DNA of 64,000 nucleotides, taken from contig MCFG01000059.1 in the NCBI GenBank assembly GCA_002104895.1, forward strand, positions 79,501-143,500, given 5' to 3'. Below, one piece after another: positions 48,524-62,102 of this stretch. Both the position numbers and the translations under genes were made by a program. A model generated the notes under the pieces. It did not search any database and was not told where the DNA came from. It saw nothing but the letters and a program-made list of their open reading frames with translations. Source of the DNA: Anaeromyces robustus (Eukaryota > Neocallimastigomycota > Neocallimastigomycetes > Neocallimastigales > Neocallimastigaceae). The stretch's first letter is position 1. Each line of letters opens with the position of its first letter.

Positions 48524-49959
48524 CTAATAACTCATTAAATAAGGTAAATCGTTGCCTTCATATTTTTTTTCTGCTGTTTCATCCCAATATCTATAAGCAG
48601 AATCTTCATGACACATTTTATTTAATGTATCCATAGTATTAAAGATACTATGGCAAGAAAGTGGTTCTTCCGTATTACATTCTATACTTTGAATTTGTCC
48701 TACTTGTGAATCTAATAATGGGACCGGATCAGACATAGGAACAATATTTACAAAATTACTAATAAGATTTTCTAATCTTATTTTATATGTTTTATAGGAA
48801 TAACCTAAACCTGGTGATGAAAATGTAATAGCTGGTATATTCAAATGAGCAGAAATAACACCAGCTACACCTCCACCAAGAGAATGACCAGTGATATAAA
48901 TTGTAGAATTAGTTGACTCCATTAAATTTTCAATATGTTTTTCAACACCTTTCCAATATAAAAGTTGAGAGTTTGTAAATTGTGTAACAATGAAATTAAC
49001 TAATGAAGCTATAGCTTCTCTAGGCCAAAATATAATGAATGTACCAAAAAAACCAGAAAGTTGTAATAAAGCAGAAGCACTCCAAATATATATATCTTGG
49101 AAAATATCTTCCATAGTACTAGTACCACGAACTGCTACCACAATAATATTTTTATCATTATTTACAAAATCTACGTACTGAACACCACCTGATTCAGAAT
49201 TAATACTATTTTCACCAATAACAAAATCATTAGTTGACGATTTTGGTCTACCATAAAGCCAAGAATATTTAACTTCATCTAAAGAAGAATAATAACAAGC
49301 ACAAGAAAGAGCAGCAAATTCATTAATAGATATATCATCACCACGCCATTGACAAATTGCTGGTTTTTGAAGCGGTCTTAAATTAAATTCACGGTCACGT
49401 ATAAATTCGTCTTTTGATGATTGTGCAAATATAATACCAATAATAAGAGACATAACTATAACAATTAACGTAACTATAAGAATTGAAGAACTATTATGTC
49501 TAGCACGTGTATTACGTTTATGTTGCATTTCATTTCGAATATTATTTACAGCTTTTACCATTTCTTCTTTAGGATCATATAACTTTTTAAGATGATATTT
49601 TTTTCCAGAAGATACATCAACATAAATGCTTTTATAGTTATTATTCTTATTATTATTAAATTCATATTTATCAATAGGTTCGTAATATAAAGCTTCTTCA
49701 TTTATTCCATCAAAACTAACAGTTTCATCTATCCATTCATGTTCTCCTTCTTCATGACTATAACCACTATTTGTTATAGAAGGTGAAGTTAATTCATCTT
49801 CTATTTGTTTTCCTTTATATTTAGTTTGATAATTAGAATCAAACGATATTGATTTATTTTCAATAACAGTATTACTATTTTCATTATCATTATTATTACT
49901 ATTTTCATTATCATTATTATTACTATTTTCATTATCATAATTATTACTATTATCATTAG

Positions 49960-50049
<90 letters not shown>

Positions 50050-52594
50050 CAACGATTATATTATCATCATTTACTACTATTACAGGTTGTTGTTGTTCTG
50101 GTTTATTTGAAGTTGATAACGAACTTGGATTGTTTGTTTTAGATCCTTTTGAACCTGAAAATTTACGTAATTTATTCAAAAAATTCTTACCAGACTTCTT
50201 AAAAATAAAACCTTTAGTTTTTCCAAAATGATTATATGAAACTTCAGAACGTAAGTTAATTTCTGGTCTAAAAAGATCAAAAAATGTTTTTCTTTGAGTT
50301 TTTTCATCATCCCAAGTATAACGTGGATCAGGATAAACTGTGAAATTTGCATAAGCTAAAACAATAAAAGCCATTGGAATATAACCATTAGTAATAATAG
50401 CACGCATACCAATAACTAAAATTAATTCTAAAATAATAAATATAATAAAAATGAATTTTCTAGTTTTCATTGAGAGGAATGAAGAATTTACTGGAAATAG
50501 ATATAATATATCTTGGCCTAATAATAATATAAGAAAAACAAAATGAGTAATAATATCTACTACAAGGTTATTATTTGTTGTTTCAACATCGGAAGAATCT
50601 GAATATCTATAATAGTTTAATAATGCCATAAAAGTAACACCAACACAATATTTGATAAATCTTGAAATAAATATGGTTAAACAACCTTTCCATGAAGTAA
50701 TAACATTAATATCCCATGTTAAAAGAGCTTTATGACGAATATAAGATTTATCTGACTTTATTAAATAATAAAAACTATCTTCATCATCATCTTTACTATT
50801 TGGACTTAAATATTGGCTTGTACTTGTTTTTGAAATAGGTGTAAAAGGTGAATTCATATTTGAATTTGGTGATAATGGTGAATTCATATTTGAATTTGGT
50901 GATAAAGGTGAATTCTTACTAGAATTTGGTGATAAAGGTGAATTCTTACTAGAATTTGGTGATAAAGGTGAATGTTTATTAGATTTGGGTGATAATGATG
51001 ATGATTTATTGGAGTGAGGTGTTGATGGCAATGTATCTTGTAAAGTAACATTACTATTATTTGTATTATCTAAATCATCTAATTTATTAGATTCTGGATT
51101 ATGAATATCAATAATAGAATGATTATTTTCAGAAGAGGATTGTAAATCAATATGTACATCTTCATTATTATTACTATTATTATTATTATCGTTGTTATCA
51201 TTATTGAAAGCTGCCTTTCTTTTGAAAATATTCCAAGACCTTCCTTTTTGATTCTGACTTTGTTTTTCAATATTTATTTGTTGTATTTCTTGAGATACCT
51301 TTTTATTGTCAAGATATTCTTGATAAGTAGCATTCATTTGTGCATTAATTTTATTTTTATTTTTTTCATTTTTCATTTCTAATTTATCTTTTGAAAAGAT
51401 ATGACATTTAGCTAAAAACTTTATAATTGATTTTCTACAACGAATAGGTACAAGTACAAGTAAAAGTGCACATATAAGAGTAATTTTCCAAACTTCTGGA
51501 TCAAATGATCCAAAAATAAAAGCAGCAATACCAATAATAATTATCATATGAATTAAACGGTCTAAAATATAATTAATTGGATTTTCACCACCATCTAATC
51601 CATTAGTGGTACAATATGTTAAACGTAAATAACTTGTCTGTTTACTAATACGTTCTTTTACGTCAATAAAGAAAGGAGCATTATAATAATATTCATCCAA
51701 TCTTCTAAAGAATTTTACATAAAGTATAAATCGAGAAAACAGATTTAATATTACAATACATACACCACCACCACAAACAAATAGCAAACAAACAGTACTT
51801 GTTACTTTCCAATAACCATAAAAAATAGCTATTAAAAGAACAGGTAAGAAAAGAATAAAAAGAAATATGATAAACACTACCAAATTAACTTTTTCATACC
51901 AATCCCTTGGGTGACTTTTATATTTTTCAGGCAATGTCCAAGAAGCAATTCTCATACTGAGAAAATATCCTAAAACTCTTTTAATAAATATATCATTGAC
52001 AGAAGACCCAAATCTTGCATCTAAAATTGTATGCAAAGATCTTAAATAAGTCTTCCAGAGTGATTTTACAATGTAGTATAGAGCATCAAAATAAAATGCA
52101 AAAAATAACATTTGTACTATAGAATTAACATCATCAATTTGTACACATACATAACCAACATTTATAGTAATACATAGCATAATAACAGTTAATAAAACAA
52201 TACCAGCAGTAAGAAATAGAATAAGAAGTAATTTTAAAAGCCCAACAGTAAGTGTATGTCTATGTAAACGAACATCAGGTCCTCTAGGTCCATTAATTAC
52301 TTCCTCAAAAATTCCTGGTTTATATGATTTTTCAATTGCTTCAGATTGTTTTATCATTTTATTTATTTTTACATTTCTACGTCTGATACGATTCTTTAAA
52401 TGAATATTTTTACTTTTTTTTTTATTTTTTTTAGATATATTATTATTAACATCGGGTTGATTATTATTTTCATTATTTTCACTTATAGTATTGTCAATTT
52501 TCTGAATTACATCATCATTTATTTTACTATTTTCATTATTATCAGTGTCCATTTTTTCATTAAATTCTACTACAGCATTATCATTGTTTTCCAT
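48524..52594 (-). CDS. Multi-pass membrane class 3 lipase
   Basis: Single-exon protein of 1356 residues. The N-terminal ~110 residues are acidic, then Lys/Arg-rich. About six hydrophobic helices follow (to about 400), then a long Ser/Asn/Pro cytosolic-type loop, four more helices (about 650-740), an Asn tract (about 849-877), one helix (about 1035-1057, SSILIVTLIVIVMSLIIGII) and a C-terminal lipase_3 domain. The catalytic triad is visible: GHSLGGG with Ser1238, SDPVP with Asp1289 and CHSIF with His1315. A hydrophobic insert lies between the first lipase strand (VVAVRGTSTMEDIFQD) and the Ser elbow. The layout (membrane helices then lipase_3) resembles diacylglycerol lipases, but it has many more helices. 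A Pro-directed repeat (SPLSPNSSKN, about five copies, 50848-50997) could be phosphorylated. There are no introns, unlike most neighbours. Substrate is unknown. Confidence 0.88.
49965..50049. repeat. In-frame (AAT)n coding poly-Asn in the lipase
   Basis: About 28 uninterrupted AAT codons on the minus strand, followed by a 21-nt-period repeat encoding NENSNNND-type units. Confidence 0.92.
50848..50997. repeat. Coding 30-nt tandem repeat (SPLSPNS units)
   Basis: Five 30-nt units on the minus strand. Two share one variant (SNMN) and two or three share another (SSKN), so the array grew by unit duplication. Each unit carries two Ser-Pro sites. Confidence 0.88.
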
Positions 52595-53004
52595 TACAAT
52601 AATATTTTAATCAATAAGTCATAATTATTTTATACTTTTATTGGAAATTATTTTAATTATTATTAATAATAATAATTTAAAAATTTAATGAATAAATATT
52701 TAAAGATTAATTAATATAATTTAAAGTTTTTGGTTGTTTTTATTATTTTTTTATTTGTTTTTTTTTTTATATGATTTTATTTTAATTCTAATATATATAT
52801 TGTAATAATATTTTTTATTTCAAAACAATATTGATTATTTTTCTTTTCTTTCATTACTTAACATTAATATTAATAGCATTCAACTTTTCAATATACAAAT
52901 TTATTTTTTATTATTCTTATATTGTAATTTTTTTTATTTAAGAAAAAATTTCTACATTATCTATATATATATAATAAAAAAAATACGTAATACAAAAAAA
53001 ATAT

Positions 53005-53047
<43 letters not shown>

Positions 53048-54098
53048 ATAATAATTATAATTATTAATAAATCATAGAATAATCATAGAATGTTTTAAAA
53101 AATTTTTATTAGTAATTTTTATTAATAAACTTTAATTATAAATAAAAAAGTGAATAATAAAAAATATTGGAAATCAAAATTCATATGATTTAATTAAATA
53201 TAAAAACATAAAATTTAATTAATTATCTATTAAATTTATCTAATTATTAATTATAAATTTATTATACTTATTAATTACATTCGTTCGTTAAACATTATGC
53301 TCATTAAACATTAAACATATTCGTTAAACATTACGCTCATTAAACATTAAACATATTCGTTAAACATTACACTCATTAAATATTAAACATATTTAAAATA
53401 TTAGCACAAATTAAATCAAAATTAAATCATAATAAAATAATCGTAACTTGATAATCATATTTTTATATTGAAACTTTATATTTTTTTTATCTTCATTTTA
53501 TTTTATATAATTATACTATTTAACTTTGCAACTAAAACTTTTCATGCCTTTGTATTAATTATATTTTGAAATAAATACTACTTAAAATTTGACTTGGTTT
53601 TAAATAATTATAGTATTAATACATTAAATTATTATAATTTGCTATACATTAGTCGTTTAGTTTTATTTAAATATAAAAAAAAAAAATACTTCTACAAATA
53701 ATATAATAAAAAGAATTTAAACCAATTAAAATATTGATTTAATTAATTAATAGTTTAATCATAATTATTGAATTTAAATTTTTAAACCAACTATTAATTA
53801 TAAATTTAGCAAATAAAAATTTAAAAAGTCAATCATTATATTTTAATAAAATAAATAGTTATTAATTAATAGAATTATTATTCTTATATATATTAATGCC
53901 TTGCATTTATTATAAATTAAAAAATTAATTTTAATAATATTTTCGAATAATATATATTATAATAAAATATATTTCAATATTTAAATAATGTGTATTTAAA
54001 TAGTGTATGTGTATTTTTTATAAATTTTATCTTTTTTTTTATATAGATTTTAAATAATTTTGTAGTTTTTATATTATTTAATAAATATTCTAAATAAA
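52595..54098. other. Divergent intergenic region between lipase and hydrolase
   Basis: About 1.5 kb between two divergent start codons. It holds a T run at 53008-53046 and a 36-bp minisatellite at 53283-53391. No gene is seen. Confidence 0.75.
53283..53391. repeat. 36-bp minisatellite, three copies
   Basis: Three direct units of 36 bp (starting at about 53283, 53319 and 53355) with the core TTCGTTAAACATTACGCTCA. Only one or two bases differ per unit. The unit contains CG and GC steps, which are rare in the spacers around it. Confidence 0.88.
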
Positions 54099-55388
54099 AT
54101 GAAACTTTTAAAAAGTTTTCTTTTTGTAGCAAGTCTTATTATTTCAATAAAAGCAGATCTTGCTAGTAAAAAAATTGAAGAATTAAAACATAATAAACAA
54201 GATTTTTTGGAATATAAAAATGCTAATTGCATAGAGTATGCTTTTTTTTTATAATAATTATATTTATAATAAATAAAAAAAATAAATTAATTAATGAATT
54301 TATTTTATATTAAAGGCGTGATATTCCTTTTAATGAACGAAGCCAACTTGATATATACTATGATTCTGAAACTAAAAATATTAAAAAACCTGTTGTTATA
54401 CAGTTTCATGGAGGTACATGGTATGATGAAGATAAAATGAATTGTGTCAGTTCTGGATTATTACTTAATCAAAATAATTATATAACTGTTATACCAAATT
54501 ATATTCTATTCCCATATGGAGAAGTGGAAGATATGATAGATGATGTCTATTCTTCAATTCTATGGACATTTAATAATGTTGAAGTATACGGTGGTGATAT
54601 TAATGATATTACTATTGTTGCACACTCTTCTAGTGCTCATTTATTAATTTTAACACTTATAAAAGCTGCATTTGTAAGAAAGAATAAAGGCATTTCTGTG
54701 ACACCACTTCCAAACATTAAACGTGTTGTTTTGTAAATAATTTTTTTTTTATATTTATTCAATTAATATATTATATATATAATACAGAAATTTTTTTAAT
54801 ATATATATATATATTGTTATTTATTAAATAATGTAATAATAATGTATAAAAATAATTATTATTAATCCAAATATATATATTTAATTAAATATTAGAATTA
54901 ATGGTCAATATGAATTTAGTGAATCCATGCTACAAAACATATCTAATAATGACACAGAAGATGATTTATTTAAAGAAATGTGTAAGTACTTTATTTTTAT
55001 TAAATATTTTTTTTTTTTTACTTTTTCTTTTTATTTTTTTGATAATAAATAATAATAATATATTTAATATTTGTAATAATTAAATAATATAGCTTTAGCT
55101 ATACTTGGATTAAATGATAATTCTCCTGTTGAAATTTTAAAAGAATATAATGATAATTCTCTTACAAGTTTTGGTATTGATAAACTCAATGTTGTATATT
55201 CCTCATTAGATAATCTTGTTACCGAATCATCAGCTAAGAGTTTAATGGATGAAATTAAACGTATATGTCCAACATTTAATATTCAATATATATATCTTGA
55301 AGGCCTAGATCATAATGGAATACCAAATGGTCTTAGAGATAAAGTTGAATCTATTCAAAATGCTTTTGTTCAGTTAATTAAACTTTAA
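54099..55388 (+). CDS. Secreted alpha/beta-hydrolase (esterase-like)
   Basis: Four exons join in frame: 54099-54235, 54316-54732, 54896-54981 and 55093-55388, giving 311 residues. A signal peptide (1-20, MKLLKSFLFVASLIISIKA) starts the protein. The fold is that of carboxylesterase/BD-FAE-like hydrolases: strand QLDIYYDSE, oxyanion HGGTW, then a region ending in PNYILFP, the elbow VAHSSSAHL, an acid in SSLDNLVTESSA and the His in LDHNGIP. The usual elbow Gly-x-Ser-x-Gly reads Ala-His-Ser-Ser-Ser, with both Gly replaced although the Ser is kept. The family includes feruloyl/acetylxylan-type and kynurenine formamidase-like esterases; the substrate cannot be told from the sequence. No dockerin or CBM is present. 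Confidence 0.85.
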
Positions 55389-55689
55389 TTAATACCATAT
55401 TATAAATATATGTTATAATAGTAGTATTAAATGTTAATTTTTTTATTTTTTATCTCTTTTTATTATTACATAAAATAGAATTAATATAATTATTATTAGA
55501 TATTTATATTATAAATTTAAATAAATAACAAATAGATATTTTTTTTAAAATGTTATTTTTTTTATTTTTTTTTTTATTTAATTTTTACAAAAAATAGAAT
55601 TAATATAATTATTATTAAATATTTATATTATAAATTTAAATAAACAATAAATAAACAAATAAATATATATTATCATCAAATACTTATAT

Positions 55690-55776
<87 letters not shown>

Positions 55777-56576
55777 TAAGATACTTAATGTATATATTAT
55801 ATAAATATAATATTTTTTTGAATTTTTTTTTTTTTAAATTTCTTTTTTTATTGTAATACTTTATTTTGTCAAGTTTACTTTTTTAATAATTCTTATTTCG
55901 ATTTATCGATTTATTTATTAATTTAGATTAATTCTATCTAAGAAAAAAATTTAAATATACATTAAAGTTTTATTTTATAATTATGTGGATTATTTATAAA
56001 ATTTTATTAAAATAAAGTAATTAATTTTTATAATTTTTTAAATTCTTTATATCTAAAAAAAAAAATAATTAAGGGATACAAAAATATGCCTAATTAAAAG
56101 GTGTTTATCATAAAACTCTAATTATTTATAGTAATAATTTTATGATAAATATTGATAGGTATTTTTTTTTGTCAATAATTATTACATATTATAATCAAAA
56201 AAATAATTTAATGGATATTTGTATATGATAGCTTGTTTAGTAATATTTTCATATTAAAAGTATATTCTTTTTTTCTTTCTAAAGCTATAAATTATTTTTT
56301 TTTTTATTAAAGTAATAATTATATTTTTTAACAATCTTTATATATATATTCAATATTGGTTGACATTTTACATAGTACTGAAAATGACATAAAGTATAAT
56401 AATTTTAATCAATCAAAGTTTTATTATCTAATTATAAAAAATAAAATACATTAAATTTTGTTATATATTTAAATATTTTTTTAATTAAATTAAAAATTTT
56501 TTTATTTTCAGTTACAATTATTATATTTTTTTTATTATTTTTCTTTTTTTTTTTTGCTTTCATTATCACTATTATA

Positions 56577-56630
<54 letters not shown>

Positions 56631-57000
56631 CTGTTATTATCATTAATATTTGTATATATTTTTATAAATATAACTTTGTAAATAAATTTTATATGTTACA
56701 TTTAAAGATTATATTGTATATATTATATAATTTTCATTACATCAAAAATTTGTTAGTAGCAAATATTACATTACCATATTTGTATATATAATAAATAAAT
56801 ATATATTAACTTTATAAATAAATATCGCATATACAACTATACATTATATCAAAATTATTTGTTATTTTTTTAAAATTTTTATCAATCTATTCCATTTATT
56901 GTTAAAATTGTCCATTTTATTATTAGTTCCATTTATTATACAATTCATATATATATTATACATAAATTGAACAATAATATTGTACATATATTTTATAAAA
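55389..57000. other. Intergenic spacer with duplication and (TTTA)n
   Basis: About 1.6 kb between two plus-strand genes. It holds a ~119-nt direct duplication (55436-55540 and 55555-55660), a TTTA array (55688-55776) and an ATT run (56575-56629). I see no gene. Confidence 0.75.
55688..55776. repeat. (TTTA)n tetranucleotide array
   Basis: Perfect TTTA run of about 22 units, about 300 nt past the hydrolase stop codon. Confidence 0.92.
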
Positions 57001-60000
57001 ATGAAAACAAAAAACCACTACAAAATGTAAATACTAAATTTATATAATTAGTTTTATTATTATTATTATTATTAGTAGTAGTAGTAGTTGTTGTTGTTGT
57101 AGTAGTATTAGTATTAGTATTAGTATTAGTATTATTAAATTTTCAATAATCAAAAACATATTCTAATATTTTATAATATATTTTTTTTTTCATTAATAGA
57201 TTATTCATAATATATGTAATTCTTCACATTAAAAAAATACTTGCAACTGTTCCTTCATGTACATATAATTCTAATCAATGTAGTACTAATAATGAAAGTC
57301 AATTAGAAAAAGATTATTTATGTTATGATGAAAACACTAAATATTTTTATTTAATGGGTAATGGTAATAGTTGTACTCTTCAACAATATAGTGGTAATAT
57401 ATTTTTAAATTGTAATGATAGTAAATGTAAATTAATAAAAAGTGAAACTGATTCAATTGAAGAAGGTTATAACTGTAAAGTTGGAAAATGTAATAAAATT
57501 ACTGTAACAGGTCTTTATGATAATGTAAGTAACCCAGAATATTACATTTATTATGATGATCAGAAAAAAAACTTTCAACAATTAAAAATTATAAATTATG
57601 CCGTATATCTTATAAATAGTACAAGTTTAGTAACTTGTATGGGTAATAAGTTATGTAAAATTAATACTATTAGTGCTAATGGATACTATGTTAATTCAGG
57701 AAATAATGAATCAGGAAAATTAATCAGTTGTTTAACAAAAGATTCTACTATTGTATGTCAGAATAAACAAATAAATGAAGGTTATTTTTTAAATTCTGGA
57801 CCGGATAAATCATCAAAACCCCTTATTCATTGTATTTCATCCGTTTGTAATACTGAAGTAATTAATGGAAATAATTATTTCTTAAATGCTGGTAGTTTAA
57901 ACTCAAATATGGATTCATTAATTTATTGTTCAGATGTAACTTGTACAACTATTATAACAGCAAATAACCAATTTTATATTGGATATAATAATGACAGTAA
58001 TATGTTAATTTCTTGTAATGATAAAGGATGTTCAATAATAAATTCTGTATCTGATAAAGGTTATTACAAAAATTCAGGTGAAAATAATAATTTAATGCCT
58101 CTTATTCATTGTAACTCTTATGATAATTGTAGTGGAGTTTCTATTACAGAACCAGGTTATTATATTGATGCTAGTACTACAAATCATGTATTTTTTTGTT
58201 CGGATACTTGTTCATCGGTAGATGTTAAAACCATAGACGCCACTATTCCTGGTAAATGTACTATAATTGATAATTATTTTGTTATGATTGGAAATTATAA
58301 TGAAAAAGATAATAATTATGATATTCTATATACAAGTAACGAAGATCTTTATTACTATTTGGAAATAACCCCAGAATCTAAATTTCCAAGTATCATTTCA
58401 ACCGTTAAAACTCTTTTTAAAATTTCATCTTATTCAATTACTAGAGTTGTTGTTGATGGTATAATTTCCATCAATGATAATAGTCACCGAATTAATAATC
58501 AATCCGCAAATCTTACCAATGGTGATTCTTTATTTAAATGTACAAAAAGTAAAATGATTTGTGAAAAAGAAGATACTTGTTCAACTGGGTCCTTTTATTT
58601 AGATGTTAATAATAAAATAGGTTATAGGTGTAATAGCAATAAATTAAATGTTATTTCAAAAGGATATTATTTAGATAGTAATAAAATGAATGGTTCATAT
58701 CATCCGTATTTAATATATTGTAAAGCAGTTAATGATTGTACATATGTTACTAATCCAAGTGATTATTATATTAATTCTGGTCATGATAATAATTCTAGTA
58801 AATTTGATACAGATATTTTAATCTATTGTAATAACAATAGTTGTAAGCCAGTACCTTGTACTTCAAATAGTTATTATATTGCAGGAAATAGTGATATTAT
58901 TAATAATGAATATATATACTGTAGCTCTTCCACACAATGTGAGTATAAAAAATCTTTAAGTGAATCATATTATATTAATTCAGGCCAAGATAAAAATAAA
59001 AAAGCTCTTATTAAATGTGTCAATGGAAAATGTCAAAGTATAAATGCTAATAATGGTTATTATATTAATGATAAATCTGATGAACTTATTTATTGTGATA
59101 GCGGAAATAACTGCTCAATAATTAAAGCTTCTTCAGGTTTCTATTATACCAATAATGATACTGATGGAATTAAAAAAATTATTGAATGTACCACAAAAAC
59201 CAATGTAAGTTGTGAAAAAAAAAAGGCAAATAATGGATATTATATTTCTAATACAAGTAATATTTTAATTGATTGTATGAGTGATAAATGTAAAACAATT
59301 TATGCAACTAATGGTATATTTCGTTCTGCTACAACAACAACAACAACAACAACAACTATGAACTATAAGAAAAGAAATAGTTCTATCCATGAAAGAGATA
59401 CTCAAGTTGTTTATAATATTATTAGTTGTACCAATACCGGATGTCATCAATTAAGTGCTTCAGAATTAGCTGCTATACCAGTATGTACTTTTGAAAGAAA
59501 TAAATGCTTTATCACAACAAAATATTCAATAAATCCTAGTGCTGTCAGTTCTATTAAAGCAGGTGAATATTGTACCAATTTAGATCATTCGATTATTTAT
59601 TTTGCTACAGATACTGTTGTTACTGACCCAGAAATTATTGATGGAACGACTTCAATATACACTACAACTACAACTACAACTAATTGCATAGAGGTTACTA
59701 GTGAATATTCTTCATATTATTATACAGTTAATGGTAATATTTATCGTATAAATGATGGTAGAATTACACAAGAAACACAATCTGGATATTATTTTATAAA
59801 TATAGAAACCAATACATTAGTTAATGGTAACACTATAGAAGAATACAATAATCCTAACTGTAAACTTTTTAAATGTAACGATAGTAGTTGTAATATAGTT
59901 GAAAAACCAAATACTACAACTTATTATGCCGATGTTAACAAAAAAATTATAAAGTTTGATATAAATAATAATCTATATACTTTTCCATATGATAAAGATA

Positions 60001-61202
60001 TTGTATGTATATATAATAACAATAAATGTACCCCTAAATATGACTTAAAAAATCAAGAATTTTGTATTACATATACAGGTGAATTAGTACTAGCCTCTTC
60101 TGATATTAAATCACATGAAACAGGAGATTGTTATAAAAGTAATAATATTATTTCATATATTTTTGGTTATTCCCAACATCTTTATGAAATGGATTCCAAT
60201 TCTGCTCAATTAATTGATACTGCTGGTTATTATATAGTTAGTATGGCAACAAATAGTACAGCTTCTTATAAAGATTACAATAATAGTAATAATAATATTA
60301 TTAAAATTTATGGATGCCTTAATTCTTCTTGTAAAGAATATGAACCAATAGAAGGTATATATTATTATGATTATCTCAGTAGATATATGTATAAATATGA
60401 AGATGGTGTATGGTCTACACCAAAAATATCAGGATATGTTTTTGCTAGTATTATTCCAAATGATATATATATCTATAGATTTAGTATTAATATGAATAAT
60501 AAAGTTTTACTGGAAGGAAAAGCTGTTAGTGGTTATTATTATACAGTAGATAATGAAATGTATGATTGTGACGAAAATTATGGATGTGAAAAAATTTCTG
60601 ATAATGGTTATTATTTTACTAATAACGGAGAAATGTATTATTGTTTATACGATTCAGAAGAACTTGAAAAAACGACATGTGTTAAACAAAATTGTTATAT
60701 TGGTGAATATTATTTCATTGATGGAATTTATTATCGTTGTGAATTTGGATCTATCTATAATTATATTTCTGGTAAATATTGTAATTATAACGAAAGAGTT
60801 ATTGTAAACTTTCCAGTTGCTATTAATACGGATTATCCTTCAGAAGTCTATGAAGCTATAACTAAAATTTCAAAAAATAATAATTCAACAGCTATTATTA
60901 ATAATAAAATTAATAATTATTTAACGGTTATACCAGGAATATATACAAATTGTACTTATAATTATGAAGATAAAACTTCAAGCTTTGATTTATTATGTAT
61001 TAATAATTTTGTTACATTAGATGATGATGATAATGCACAAATTTGCTCAATATCTCAACTTGGATATGTTGAATGTGTTGAAGACGAATCAAATAAAGAA
61101 AAATGTAATCCAAGTTTATCTTTTGCTAGATACAGTTCAAATATTACTTATATAATTACAATTTCAATTATTTATTTAATACTAGAAATATTCTATTATT
61201 AA
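57001..61202 (+). CDS. Scaffoldin-like Cys/GYY-repeat surface protein
   Basis: Two exons, 57001-57026 and 57200-61202, join to 1342 residues. The short first exon completes a clean signal peptide (MKTKNHYKILFIIYVILHI) that the long exon lacks; this decides the start. The body is some twenty imperfect repeats of about 35-45 residues. Each has an aromatic motif (GYYVNSG, GYFLNSG, NYFLNAG, GYYINDK), a hydrophobic LIxC element and one or two more Cys about six residues on. Later repeats are more divergent, with Thr runs between some of them. The C-terminus is a hydrophobic tail (YIITISIIYLILEIFYY) after small residues, as in GPI or tail anchors. From memory, this architecture resembles the large scaffoldins of anaerobic-fungal cellulosomes, which bind dockerin-bearing enzymes. 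The family call is inference; a general adhesin is the alternative. Confidence 0.8.
57054..57136. repeat. Mixed trinucleotide run in the scaffoldin intron
   Basis: ATT, AGT, TTG and AGT-ATT units in succession inside the 173-nt intron 1. It shows conversion of one trinucleotide type into another. Confidence 0.85.
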
Positions 61203-61779
61203 AACAGCAAACACAATTAAAAAAAAATAAATAAATAAATAAATAATGTATATAATTACATATAATATAAAAAATTTTGTACATTTTAGTTTTATAGAAA
61301 TATACTCATTATTTTTCTTAATATCTAAGGAATTTTTTTTTTTTTTTTTTTTTAATTTATACATCAAGTAAAAAGTATTAATTATAAATATATAACATTT
61401 TAAAAAAAAAAAATTTGTCATCATTAAAAATTAATTAAAATATACGTTAAAAAAACATATATTAATAAATACTTATAATTAAATGTAAAAAAATTTTAAT
61501 AATGGTAAAAAATGTAGTAAAAAAAAAAGTATAATAATAAAAAAGCGTAATAGAAAAAGTGTAATAAAATCTTTTATTTTTTTTTTTTTTTTCATTATAT
61601 ATAGTTATTAATATATTATTTTTTATTATATAAATATTTATATATATTTTTTTTATTACGATTAATCTATATTTAAAATAATTAATTTAAATTTTATCAT
61701 ATAAATGAAATATAAATTAGATAAACGTAAAGAATATAACACTACATAATATATAAAATAAATAAAAGTAATAAAAAAG

Positions 61780-61812
<33 letters not shown>

Positions 61813-62102
61813 GCATACAATTTGTACGTCACTTTTATTGAATTTAAATATTAAAATACATGAATCATAAAAAACACATAATGAAAAAAAATGATACTAA
61901 AAAAATAAAAAAACCAGTAAAATATTATAGATAATAATAAATAATACTGGAGGAAAAAGATAGTATAATAATATTTAAAAACAATAAATCCATACAAGCC
62001 CTTAATTCTAAATATAGAATTAAAGTAAAATTGATCTATCCTATTCCACTAGGGTCGTAATAAAAAAGAAAAAAAAAAGTCAAATTCTTTAATCTCTCCC
62101 AT
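61203..62102. other. Intergenic spacer
   Basis: Spacer 3' of the scaffoldin-like gene. It holds T runs at 61329-61351, 61577-61592 and 61783-61809. From about 61990 on the composition becomes less A/T-extreme and merges with the orphan open frame to the right. Confidence 0.7.

Noticed and set aside
60553-60807. Second plus-strand frame inside the scaffoldin-like gene
   Set aside because: Shadow frame; the long frame keeps the Cys/GYY repeats throughout.
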